Assembly: GCA_002842755.1 (NCBI GenBank)
Contig: PHDU01000024.1
Coordinates: forward strand, 1 to 47,175
Length of the DNA stretch: 47,175 nucleotides
Source: Bacteroidetes bacterium HGW-Bacteroidetes-1
GTDB taxonomy: Bacteria > Bacteroidota > Bacteroidia > Bacteroidales > F082
Reading direction: 5' to 3'
In this document: positions 1-6,835 of the stretch, piece after piece
Layout: every line of letters begins with the position of its first letter
How positions within the stretch are numbered: position 1 is the stretch's first letter
Program-made: the position numbers and the translations under genes
The notes under the pieces: generated by a model
The model's database searches: none
Told to the model about the DNA's origin: nothing
The model's input: the letters and a program-made list of their open reading frames with translations, nothing else

Positions 1-91
1 TCACTTTTTTTTCATAATTTTATGGTATTAATAGTTAACACCATAAAGGTAGCAAAAAGTCGTCAAAGGCTTCAGCTGCCTTTTAGGTTTC

Positions 92-221
92 GTTCAACAA
101 AGGCTATATGCAATAAGGGTTTCAGTGGTAATTCAATCATTCTGCCCCGCTCAAACTTCGGTGTTGGTGGTCAGGAAAGTAGCCCGCAATCCCTTACTGC
201 ATATAGCCTCAACCGTTGTGC
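92..221. repeat. attC-like structured hairpin repeat left of the restriction island
   Basis: Two long arms are complementary: 101-119 and 191-209 pair over 19 bp with one mismatch. Outside them, CAAC (95-98) can pair with GTTG (215-218), leaving unequal bulges. The left edge 92-98 reads GTTCAAC, matching the integron R'' consensus RYYYAAC. The right edge 215-221 reads GTTGTGC, which departs from GTTRRRY at one base. The total length of about 130 bp is within the range of integron attC sites. No integrase gene is in the window. It could instead be another kind of dispersed structured repeat; from memory, hairpins with a GCTATATGCAA core recur in Bacteroidota genomes. Confidence 0.5.
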
Positions 222-316
222 ACAAGCGTAGAATGACAGTGCGTTAATAGAAAATTTGCTGCATAAAGACAAAAAAAGAAAAACGATATAATAAACAGCC
301 GACCCACAAAACTGCA

Positions 317-334
317 TCCCGATTGCTATCGGGA
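317..334. repeat. Short palindrome TCCCGAT-N4-ATCGGGA
   Basis: Seven-base perfect arms surround a TGCT loop. It shares the TCCCGA...TCGGGA arms with two palindromes at 6438-6453 and 6483-6500, so it looks like a dispersed small palindromic repeat present on both sides of the restriction island. Confidence 0.5.
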
Positions 335-384
335 CAAGCCCCGACACACAAGCCGATGCTTCAGCTTGCAAAAGAGCAGTTTTC

Positions 385-417
385 TTGCCGACGCACCCGT
401 GGAAATTGGTACATTTG
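385..417 (+). promoter_or_regulatory. Candidate promoter of the hsd operon
   Basis: TACATTTG at 410-417 matches the Bacteroidetes -7 consensus TAnnTTTG. A TTG at 385-387 lies 22 bp upstream and could be the -33 element. The hsdM ATG follows 36 bp after the box. Confidence 0.5.
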
Positions 418-453
418 CGTTTATTGATAATGATTTTAAGACTGGATTAAATA

Positions 454-1917
454 ATGTTTGAACAAACTTTTAAGAATATTGACGACATACTGCACAAAGA
501 TGCTGGTTGTGGAAGCGAATTAGATTATGTAGAGCAAACTTCTTGGGTATTGTTCCTGAAATATTTGGACGATTTGGAGCGTGACCGTACCACAGCAGCC
601 GAACTGACAGGTAAAACATACACAACCATTATTGACAAAGAATATCAATGGAATAATTGGGCAGCCCCAAAAATTACAAACGGTGGCGGAGCATTAAAAA
701 TTGACCATAATGCACTTACTGGCGATGACCTCACCGATTTTGTAAACAATAAATTGTTTCCTTATCTCAAAAAGTTTAAACTAAGTGCCGAGAGTGCCGA
801 CACCATTGAATACAAGATTGGCGAGATTTTCAGCGAATTGAAAAACCGCATACAAAGCGGTTACAATTTGCGTGAAGTGATTAACCGCATTGACGAATTG
901 CGTTTCCGTACCCATGCAGAAAAGCACGAAATGAGCCATTTGTATGAAGACAAAATCAAAAACATGGGCAATGCTGGGCGAAACGGTGGCGAATATTACA
1001 CACCCCGACCGCTCATTACAACCATTGTAAAAGTGGTTACCCCAAAAATTGGCGACAAAATTTATGACGGTGCAGTAGGTTCTGCGGGCTTCCTTTGCGA
1101 AGCGTTCGACTATCTGAAAAACAGCAAATCACTTTCTACCAAAGAAACCGAGATACTTCAAAAACGCACCTTTTACGGCAAAGAGAAAAAATCATTGGCG
1201 TATATCATTGGCATTATGAATATGATTTTGCACGGAGTGGAAGCCCCAAACATAATACACACCAACACACTTGCCGAAAACCTTGCCGACATACAGGAAA
1301 AAGACCGTTACGATGTAGTGCTTGCCAACCCGCCCTTCGGCGGGAAAGAAAGAGCAGAAGTGCAGCAAAATTTCCCAATAAAAACTGGCGAAACCGCCAG
1401 TTTGTTTTTGCAGCACTTTATTAAAATTCTGAAAGCTGGCGGGAAAGCTGGTGTTGTAATTAAAAACACTTTTTTGAGCAATACCGACAATGCCTCTGTT
1501 GCCATACGCAAAACCTTATTGGAAAGCTGCAACCTGCACTCCGTGTTAGATTTGCCGGGCGGAACATTTACCGGTGCAGGTGTAAAAACCGTGGTGTTGT
1601 TTTTCGAAAAAGGCAAAGCCACGCAAAAAGTTTGGTTTTACTCGCTGAACCTCGACCGCAATTTGGGCAAAACCAATCCGCTCAATGTAAACGATTTGGC
1701 AGAATTTGTAGAACTACAAAAAATTCTTGCAGACAGCGAAAACTCTTGGACGGTAAACATCAAAGACATTGACCAAAGCACTTTTGACCTGAGCGTAAAG
1801 AACCCGAACAAAAAAGAAGAAACAGCCCTACGCCAACCACAAGCCATTTTGGAAGAAATTAAAGCATTGGACGAAGAAAGTGCTGAAATCTTAAACTCAA
1901 TTTTAGAACTGATATGA
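454..1917 (+). CDS. hsdM: Type I restriction-modification system, DNA methyltransferase subunit HsdM
   Basis: This is the N6-adenine methyltransferase subunit of a type I restriction system, 487 aa. The N-terminal helical HsdM domain spans about residues 5-150. It is followed by EYYTPR (180-185), a SAM-binding motif I written DGAVGSAGF (205-213), and the catalytic NPPF (292-295). The motif I form differs from the commoner DPAxGTGGF, but I believe it occurs in a recognised subgroup of these enzymes. The protein should assemble with HsdS for methylation and also with HsdR for cleavage. Its stop codon overlaps the hsdS start in an ATGA arrangement, implying translational coupling. Length and motifs look intact. 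Confidence 0.96.
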   Translation: MFEQTFKNIDDILHKDAGCGSELDYVEQTSWVLFLKYLDDLERDRTTAAELTGKTYTTIIDKEYQWNNWAAPKITNGGGALKIDHNALTGDDLTDFVNNKLFPYLKKFKLSAESADTIEYKIGEIFSELKNRIQSGYNLREVINRIDELRFRTHAEKHEMSHLYEDKIKNMGNAGRNGGEYYTPRPLITTIVKVVTPKIGDKIYDGAVGSAGFLCEAFDYLKNSKSLSTKETEILQKRTFYGKEKKSLAYIIGIMNMILHGVEAPNIIHTNTLAENLADIQEKDRYDVVLANPPFGGKERAEVQQNFPIKTGETASLFLQHFIKILKAGGKAGVVIKNTFLSNTDNASVAIRKTLLESCNLHSVLDLPGGTFTGAGVKTVVLFFEKGKATQKVWFYSLNLDRNLGKTNPLNVNDLAEFVELQKILADSENSWTVNIKDIDQSTFDLSVKNPNKKEETALRQPQAILEEIKALDEESAEILNSILELI

Positions 1918-3182
1918 AAAATTGGGAGAGAAAGAAATTAGGTGATATATGTGGTTTTGTGCGTGGACCATTTGGCGGTAGTTTGAAAAAAAATATTTTC
2001 AAGCCCGAAGGCTACGCAGTTTATGAACAGCAACACGCTATTTACGACCAATTTGATGATGTAAGATATTTCATTGATGAAAAAAAATTCAATGAAATGA
2101 AACGCTTTGAATTAAACTCGGGTGATTTAATTATGAGTTGTTCTGGGACAATGGGTAAAATTGCTATTGTTCCTGAAAATATCAAAAAAGGAATTATCAA
2201 TCAGGCATTATTAAAACTTACTCCATCTAAAAAAATATCAACTGTATTTTTAAAGTTATGGATGCAAAGTGAAAGCTTTCAAGAGAGTTTGAAAGAATAT
2301 TCAGGTGGTGCAGCAATTCAGAATGTTGCCTCTGTTGCTATTTTAAAGCAAATTGAAATCCCCCTTCCCCCTCTTCACGAACAACAACGCATCGTTTCAA
2401 TATTAGATGAAGCCTTTGCCGCCATAGCCAAGGCAAAAGCCAATGCCGAACAAAACCTCAAAAACGCGGCAGCACTTTTTGAAAGCTATTTGCAGAGGGT
2501 GTTTGAGAAAAAAGGTGATGGTTGGGAAGAGAAGAAGTTAGGGGAAGTTTTAGTTAAAACTGAAACCACCGACCCAACAAAAAATCCTGATGCAGAATTT
2601 ACTTACTTAGATGTTTCAAGCGTAAATAAAGAAACAAAGGAAATAGAGACTCCAACAGTTTTACTTGGGAAAGACGCACCGAGTCGAGCTAAAAAATTGA
2701 TAAAGACAGACGATGTCATTTTTGCAACTGTTCGCCCAACGCACAGCAGAGTTGCTGTGATTCCTGAAGAATTTGATGAGCAAGTTTGTAGCACAGGATA
2801 TTTTGTTTTAAGAACAAAGGAAAGTGTAAACAATAAATTAGTTTTCTATTTTCTTTTAACAAAAGGATTTAATGAACAAATGGAAAAATTACAAAGGGGA
2901 GCAAGTTATCCGGCAGTTACTGACAATGATGTAAAGGGTATTCTGTTCCGATTTCCAAAATCAATGATAGAACAACAAACCATCGTCCGTCAATTAGATG
3001 CACTGCGAGCCGAAACGAAGAAATTGGAAGCAGTGTATCAAAAAAAAATGGATGATTTGGAAGAACTGAAAAAGGCGATTTTGCAAAAAGCATTTGCGGG
3101 AGAGTTGCGTGGTGGTGTGGTAGCTAAGCCTGCCGAAGCTACCGAACCAAAAACTGAAAAAGCAGAAATTATAAAAACATAA
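1914..3182 (+). CDS. hsdS: Type I restriction-modification system, specificity subunit HsdS
   Basis: The protein has 422 aa and two target-recognition domains, about residues 1-150 and 205-350. The DNA-contacting domains are separated by long helical conserved regions. The first conserved spacer includes PLPPLHEQQRIVSILDEAF near residues 151-169. The second lies at the C-terminus and contains LEELKKAILQKAFAGEL. This half-repeat layout is typical of HsdS, which reads the two halves of a bipartite target site. It overlaps hsdM by 4 bp and belongs to the same transcript. The recognition sequence cannot be read from the protein alone. About 20 residues rich in Pro, Glu and Lys follow the last conserved motif. 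Confidence 0.94.
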   Translation: MKNWERKKLGDICGFVRGPFGGSLKKNIFKPEGYAVYEQQHAIYDQFDDVRYFIDEKKFNEMKRFELNSGDLIMSCSGTMGKIAIVPENIKKGIINQALLKLTPSKKISTVFLKLWMQSESFQESLKEYSGGAAIQNVASVAILKQIEIPLPPLHEQQRIVSILDEAFAAIAKAKANAEQNLKNAAALFESYLQRVFEKKGDGWEEKKLGEVLVKTETTDPTKNPDAEFTYLDVSSVNKETKEIETPTVLLGKDAPSRAKKLIKTDDVIFATVRPTHSRVAVIPEEFDEQVCSTGYFVLRTKESVNNKLVFYFLLTKGFNEQMEKLQRGASYPAVTDNDVKGILFRFPKSMIEQQTIVRQLDALRAETKKLEAVYQKKMDDLEELKKAILQKAFAGELRGGVVAKPAEATEPKTEKAEIIKT

Positions 3183-3196
3183 ATTCGTGGTGGTGG

Positions 3197-3222
3197 TGTC
3201 CTGCGTGTCCCACAAGTCCCAC
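3197..3222 (+). repeat. Tandem 9-bp TGTCCCAC-type repeats before the four-helix-bundle gene
   Basis: Three 9-bp units follow each other: TGTCCTGCG, TGTCCCACA and AGTCCCACA. The core GTCCCAC recurs, mostly inverted, after the downstream gene (3816-3870), so the gene is framed by related repeats. Confidence 0.6.
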
Positions 3223-3231
3223 AAAAACAAA

Positions 3232-3810
3232 ATGAGCGACCAAGATAAAAATACCGGAGGCTTTATCCCCACACATGGTGGTTACCGCAATCTGTTCAGC
3301 TATCAGAAGGCGGAAATCATTTATGATGGCACTGTGTATTTTACCAATCGCTTTTTTAACAAATACGACCGCACTGTTGGGCAAATGGTGCAGGCAGCCC
3401 GAAGTGGTAAACAAAACATTGCAGAAGCAAGCATGGCTTCTGCAACTTCAAAAGAAACAGAAATAAAGCTTACCAATGTTGCCCGTGCCAGCTTAGAGGA
3501 ATTGCAAATAGATTACGAAGATTTTTTGAGAACACAAAAGCTACCTCTTTGGGATAAAGAACATCGCTTGGTTGCTAGACTGCGAGAACTCAACAAAAGC
3601 ACGCCCACCCCCACTTACGAAACTTTTGTAAAAGCTATTGAGCACGAAAGCCCGGAGATTTGTGCCAATACAATGATAACTTTGATTAAAATTTGCACCT
3701 ATCTGTTGAAACGGCAGATAAAGCAATTGGAAATTGCTTTTGTAAAAGAAGGAGGCTTAAGGGAAAGGATGACTAAAGCCAGGATTGATGAAAGAAATAA
3801 GAAAAAATAA
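3232..3810 (+). CDS. Four-helix-bundle protein (S23/Avd-like) between hsdS and hsdR
   Basis: This 192-aa, largely helical, charged protein resembles the four-helix-bundle family related to S23 ribosomal intervening-sequence proteins and diversity-generating-retroelement accessory protein Avd. The recognisable stretch is a helix with GQMVQAARSGKQNIAEAS at about residues 48-65, followed by long helices to the end. I chose the ATG at 3232; an upstream GTG at 3187 would translate through the repeats. It sits between hsdS and hsdR and is framed by GTCCCAC repeats, so it may be an inserted unit or an accessory nucleic-acid-binding protein. Its function in restriction is unknown. The family call is by memory of motifs. 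Confidence 0.75.
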   Translation: MSDQDKNTGGFIPTHGGYRNLFSYQKAEIIYDGTVYFTNRFFNKYDRTVGQMVQAARSGKQNIAEASMASATSKETEIKLTNVARASLEELQIDYEDFLRTQKLPLWDKEHRLVARLRELNKSTPTPTYETFVKAIEHESPEICANTMITLIKICTYLLKRQIKQLEIAFVKEGGLRERMTKARIDERNKKK

Positions 3811-3815
3811 CTATT

Positions 3816-3870
3816 TGTGGGACACATGCGACATCGTGGGACTGTGTCGCCAGAGTCGCAAATGTCCCAC
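3816..3870. repeat. Inverted-repeat element between the four-helix-bundle gene and hsdR
   Basis: GTGGGACA (3817-3824) pairs with TGTCCCAC (3863-3870). Between them lie a second GTGGGACT (3836-3843) and GCGAC/GTCGC pairs that could extend a hairpin or cruciform. The same GTCCCAC core is found upstream at 3206-3222 in the opposite orientation. The element ends 21 bp before the hsdR start. Confidence 0.6.
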
Positions 3871-3891
3871 GAAACATAAGAAAAACTATAA

Positions 3892-6219
3892 ATGAACGAA
3901 GCAGAAACAAGAGCAGAACTCATAGACCCAAAGCTAAAAGCTTGTGGTTGGGGCGTTGTGGAAGGCTCTAAAGTCCTTCGTGAATACCACATAACCCAAG
4001 GTAAAATACAAACAGGCTGTGGACGTGGTAAAAAAGAAATTGCCGATTATGTGTTGGTTTACAAAGGTATCAAATTGGCGATTGTTGAAGCCAAAAGTGA
4101 TGTGCAGGAAGTAGGCGAAGGCGTAATGCAAGCAAAAAAATATGCTCAAAAACTGCAATTAGAAACCACATACAGCACCAATGGTAAAGAGATTTACAAA
4201 ATCTGCATGAAAACAGGCGAAGAAAGTTTGGTTACAGATTTTCTTAGTCCTGAACAACTTTGGAATAAAACATTTGCCGAGCAAAACAATTGGAGAGAAC
4301 AATTTGCCAATGTACCGTTTGAAGATAAAAGCGGAAGTTGGCAATTACGATATTATCAGGAAATAGCCGTTCAAAGAACTGTTGAAGCCATTGCACAAAG
4401 CAAGGACAGAATTTTGCTAACCCTTGCCACAGGAACAGGAAAAACGGCAATTGCTTTTCAAATTGCCTGGAAACTGTTTCAAACCCGTTGGAATTTGAAC
4501 AGAGACGGCAACCGCAGACCAAGAATTTTATTTTTAGCCGATAGAAATATTTTAGCCGACCAAGCCTACAATTCATTTTCGGCATTTCCGGAAGATGCTT
4601 TGGTACGGATAAAGCCAACCGAAATTAAGAAAAACGGCAAAGTGCCAACCAACGGCAGCATTTTCTTTACCATTTTTCAAACCTTCATGAGTGGAACGGA
4701 TAAAGAAGGAAAACCTGCACCGTATTTTGGCGAATATCCAGCCGACTATTTTGATTTTATTATTATTGACGAGTGCCACCGTGGCGGAGCAAATGACGAA
4801 AGCAATTGGCGGGGAATTTTAGAATATTTCAGCCCCGCAGTGCAATTGGGTTTAACTGCTACACCCAAACGAAAAGACAACGTGGACACTTACCGTTACT
4901 TTGGCGAACCTGTTTACATCTATTCGCTCAAAGAAGGTATCAATGACGGTTTTTTAACACCGTTTAAAGTAAAACGCATAAAAACAACCATAGACGATTA
5001 CCGCTACACTTCGGACGATACAATTGTGGAAGGCGAAATAGAAGAAGGCAAATTATACGAAGAAAAGGACTTTAACCGCACCATTGAAATTGTAGAACGA
5101 GAAACAAAGCGAGTAAATATCTTTTTGGAAGAAGTCAACCAAAAAGAAAAGGCAATTATATTTTGTGCAAATCAAGCACACGCTGCTTTGATAAGGGATT
5201 TGGTAAACCAAAATGCCAAAAGCAAAGACCCATTTTATTGCGTTCGTGTTACAGCCAATGACGGAGAAGAAGGCGAAAGATTGCTAAGAGAATTTCAGGA
5301 CAACGAAAAAACAATCCCAACTATTCTGACCACCTCTCAAAAACTTTCAACAGGAGTTGATGCAAGAAACATTCGCAACATTGTTTTGATTCGTCCTGTT
5401 AACTCAATGATAGAGTTTAAACAAATTGTTGGTCGTGGCACTCGTTTGTTTGATGGCAAAGAGTTTTTTACCATTTACGACTTTGTAGATGCCTACAAAC
5501 ACTTTTCAGACCCTGAATGGGACGGTGAACCAATAGAAGAAGAACCAAAAGAACCTAAACCATATCCGACACCTGAACCAACTGTCGCACCAGTAATTTC
5601 AGAACCAGGTGAGCCAACTCCAAAGAAACCGAAAATAAAAATCAAACTGCGAAACGGAAAAGAAAGAGAAATTAAACACATGGTTTCCACTTCATTTTGG
5701 AGTGCAGACGGCAAACCGATTTCAGCAGAAGAATTTTTGAATAATTTGTTTGGTGAATTACCCAAACTTTTCAAAGACGAAGAAGAATTACGAAAACTTT
5801 GGAGCAGTCCGATAACCCGAAGAATTTTATTAGAAAATTTAGATGCTGCAGGTTTTCCCAAAGACGACTTACTGACTTTGCAAAAGTTGGTGGATATGGA
5901 AAAAAGCGACTTGTACGATGTATTGGAATACGTTTTCAATGGCGACTATATCGCAATGACAAGAGAAGCAAGAGCCAAAGCAGCCGAAGCAACAATATTT
6001 GCCTTAATCAATGACAAGCAGAAAGAGTTTATTTCATTCGTATTGAGCAAATACATTGAAACAGGAGTTGACGAACTCGACCAAGAGAAACTCCCAATAT
6101 TGCTGACAAACAAGTATCAATCATTAGAAGATGCAAAAGAAATTTTAGGAGACGCAGCAAACATAAGCCGGCTTTTTATAGAATTTCAGGAACATTTGTA
6201 CAAACAGAAAGTTGCGTAA
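3892..6219 (+). CDS. hsdR: Type I restriction-modification system, restriction subunit HsdR
   Basis: This is the ATP-dependent translocase/endonuclease subunit, 775 aa, a usual size for the shorter HsdR family. The N-terminal nuclease domain shows the D-(E)xK pattern, with Asp52 and EAK at 66-68. The helicase domain has Walker A ATGTGKT (179-185), the DEAD-box-like DECH (293-296), LTATPKR around residue 323 and the QIVGRGTRL motif VI around residue 511. A Pro/Glu/Lys-rich linker (about 545-595) precedes the C-terminal domain thought to contact the methylase. No damage is visible. It is separated from hsdS by the four-helix-bundle gene. Confidence 0.95.
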   Translation: MNEAETRAELIDPKLKACGWGVVEGSKVLREYHITQGKIQTGCGRGKKEIADYVLVYKGIKLAIVEAKSDVQEVGEGVMQAKKYAQKLQLETTYSTNGKEIYKICMKTGEESLVTDFLSPEQLWNKTFAEQNNWREQFANVPFEDKSGSWQLRYYQEIAVQRTVEAIAQSKDRILLTLATGTGKTAIAFQIAWKLFQTRWNLNRDGNRRPRILFLADRNILADQAYNSFSAFPEDALVRIKPTEIKKNGKVPTNGSIFFTIFQTFMSGTDKEGKPAPYFGEYPADYFDFIIIDECHRGGANDESNWRGILEYFSPAVQLGLTATPKRKDNVDTYRYFGEPVYIYSLKEGINDGFLTPFKVKRIKTTIDDYRYTSDDTIVEGEIEEGKLYEEKDFNRTIEIVERETKRVNIFLEEVNQKEKAIIFCANQAHAALIRDLVNQNAKSKDPFYCVRVTANDGEEGERLLREFQDNEKTIPTILTTSQKLSTGVDARNIRNIVLIRPVNSMIEFKQIVGRGTRLFDGKEFFTIYDFVDAYKHFSDPEWDGEPIEEEPKEPKPYPTPEPTVAPVISEPGEPTPKKPKIKIKLRNGKEREIKHMVSTSFWSADGKPISAEEFLNNLFGELPKLFKDEEELRKLWSSPITRRILLENLDAAGFPKDDLLTLQKLVDMEKSDLYDVLEYVFNGDYIAMTREARAKAAEATIFALINDKQKEFISFVLSKYIETGVDELDQEKLPILLTNKYQSLEDAKEILGDAANISRLFIEFQEHLYKQKVA

Positions 6220-6235
6220 TGACAGGACAACAAAA

Positions 6236-6294
6236 ACATATAGCCAACGCACAGCAGTCATACACATTGGCAAGCCGCACAAGCCAACGCACAG
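6236..6294. repeat. Right-edge repeats after hsdR
   Basis: The 13-mer AGCCAACGCACAG occurs at 6242-6254 and again at 6282-6294. It overlaps CATATAGCC (6237-6245), which is also the core of the right arm of the hairpin at 92-221. This suggests related sequences bound the restriction island, although a shared 9-mer is weak evidence. Confidence 0.4.
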
Positions 6295-6383
6295 ACCAAA
6301 GCTTTGTCAAAGAGTGTGTCTGCCCTACCGCACGACCAAAACGACCGACAAACCAACGGACGAAAAAGAGCAACGAACCGCCA

Positions 6384-6480
6384 ATCGAGTAGACGGCCGG
6401 TGAGCTATTGAGCCCACCGGAGTGCCTCTCACACCACTCCCGAAGCTTCGGGATACGGGTCACGTACCGGGCGGTTCCTT
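6384..6480 (-). mobile_element. Group II intron 3'-end relic (domains V-VI)
   Basis: Read on the minus strand, the segment resembles the 3' end of bacterial group II introns. It runs GGAACCGCC, then GTGGTGTGAGAGG, then a hairpin with CCGGTG/CACCGG arms (domain VI-like), and ends in CTACTCGAT. No reverse transcriptase ORF is present in the roughly 350 bp on its 5' side, so the intron is truncated. A perfect palindrome (6438-6453) interrupts what should be the 3' strand of domain V. The call rests on remembered consensus strings. Confidence 0.55.
6438..6453. repeat. Perfect 16-bp palindrome inside the intron relic
   Basis: TCCCGAAGCTTCGGGA is a perfect palindrome located within the domain V-like segment. 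It resembles the palindromes at 317-334 and 6483-6500. Confidence 0.6.
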
Positions 6481-6482
6481 AA

Positions 6483-6500
6483 TCCCGAAAGCTTTCGGGA
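6483..6500. repeat. Perfect 18-bp palindrome
   Basis: TCCCGAAAGCTTTCGGGA is perfectly self-complementary. It lies 29 bp beyond the palindrome within the intron relic and shares its TCCCGAA arms. The rest of 6501-6700 shows no gene. Confidence 0.6.
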
Positions 6501-6705
6501 GGGGAACAGCGAATTTTTGTAATTGTTTGCAGATACTTCTTGATATAAATGTGCAAACAAAAACCGAAAGAATACCTGATTAGAGGCTTTATTATAGACA
6601 GCGAACGCTTGAAAATGATCTCTTTAAATATCAATGAAAATTGAACCATAAGAAACTCTTTTCAGAGAATACCTGCCAAATCATAGTGGATGAAATGTTG
6701 TTTGT

Positions 6706-6713
6706 TATTTTTG
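6706..6713 (+). promoter_or_regulatory. Candidate -7 box for the fused glycosyltransferase
   Basis: TATTTTTG matches TAnnTTTG, about 120 bp before the ATG. No convincing -33 element is visible at the usual distance. Confidence 0.35.
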
Positions 6714-6835
6714 CATGCTAAGAAGCGTAAATTTCGTTTAAATTTGAAAAATAATGCGTTTATCAATTTTCAATTGAATAGGATTAAAGTTTTTATGTTT
6801 ATCACTCTCAAGAAAACGGTTTTTGCGATTTAAAG

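Noticed and set aside
22-231. Open reading frame of 69 codons at the left end
   Set aside because: It runs through both arms of the hairpin repeat at 92-221 and shows no domain or signal, so it looks like non-coding repeat sequence.
205-1085. Unusual HsdM motif I (DGAVGSAGF) as a sign of an inactive methylase
   Set aside because: NPPF and EYYTPR are intact and I recall this motif form in a normal HsdM subgroup, so inactivity is not supported.
6176-6463. 95-codon minus-strand ORF after hsdR
   Set aside because: It spans the hsdR end, short repeats and the intron relic, and has no recognisable protein features.
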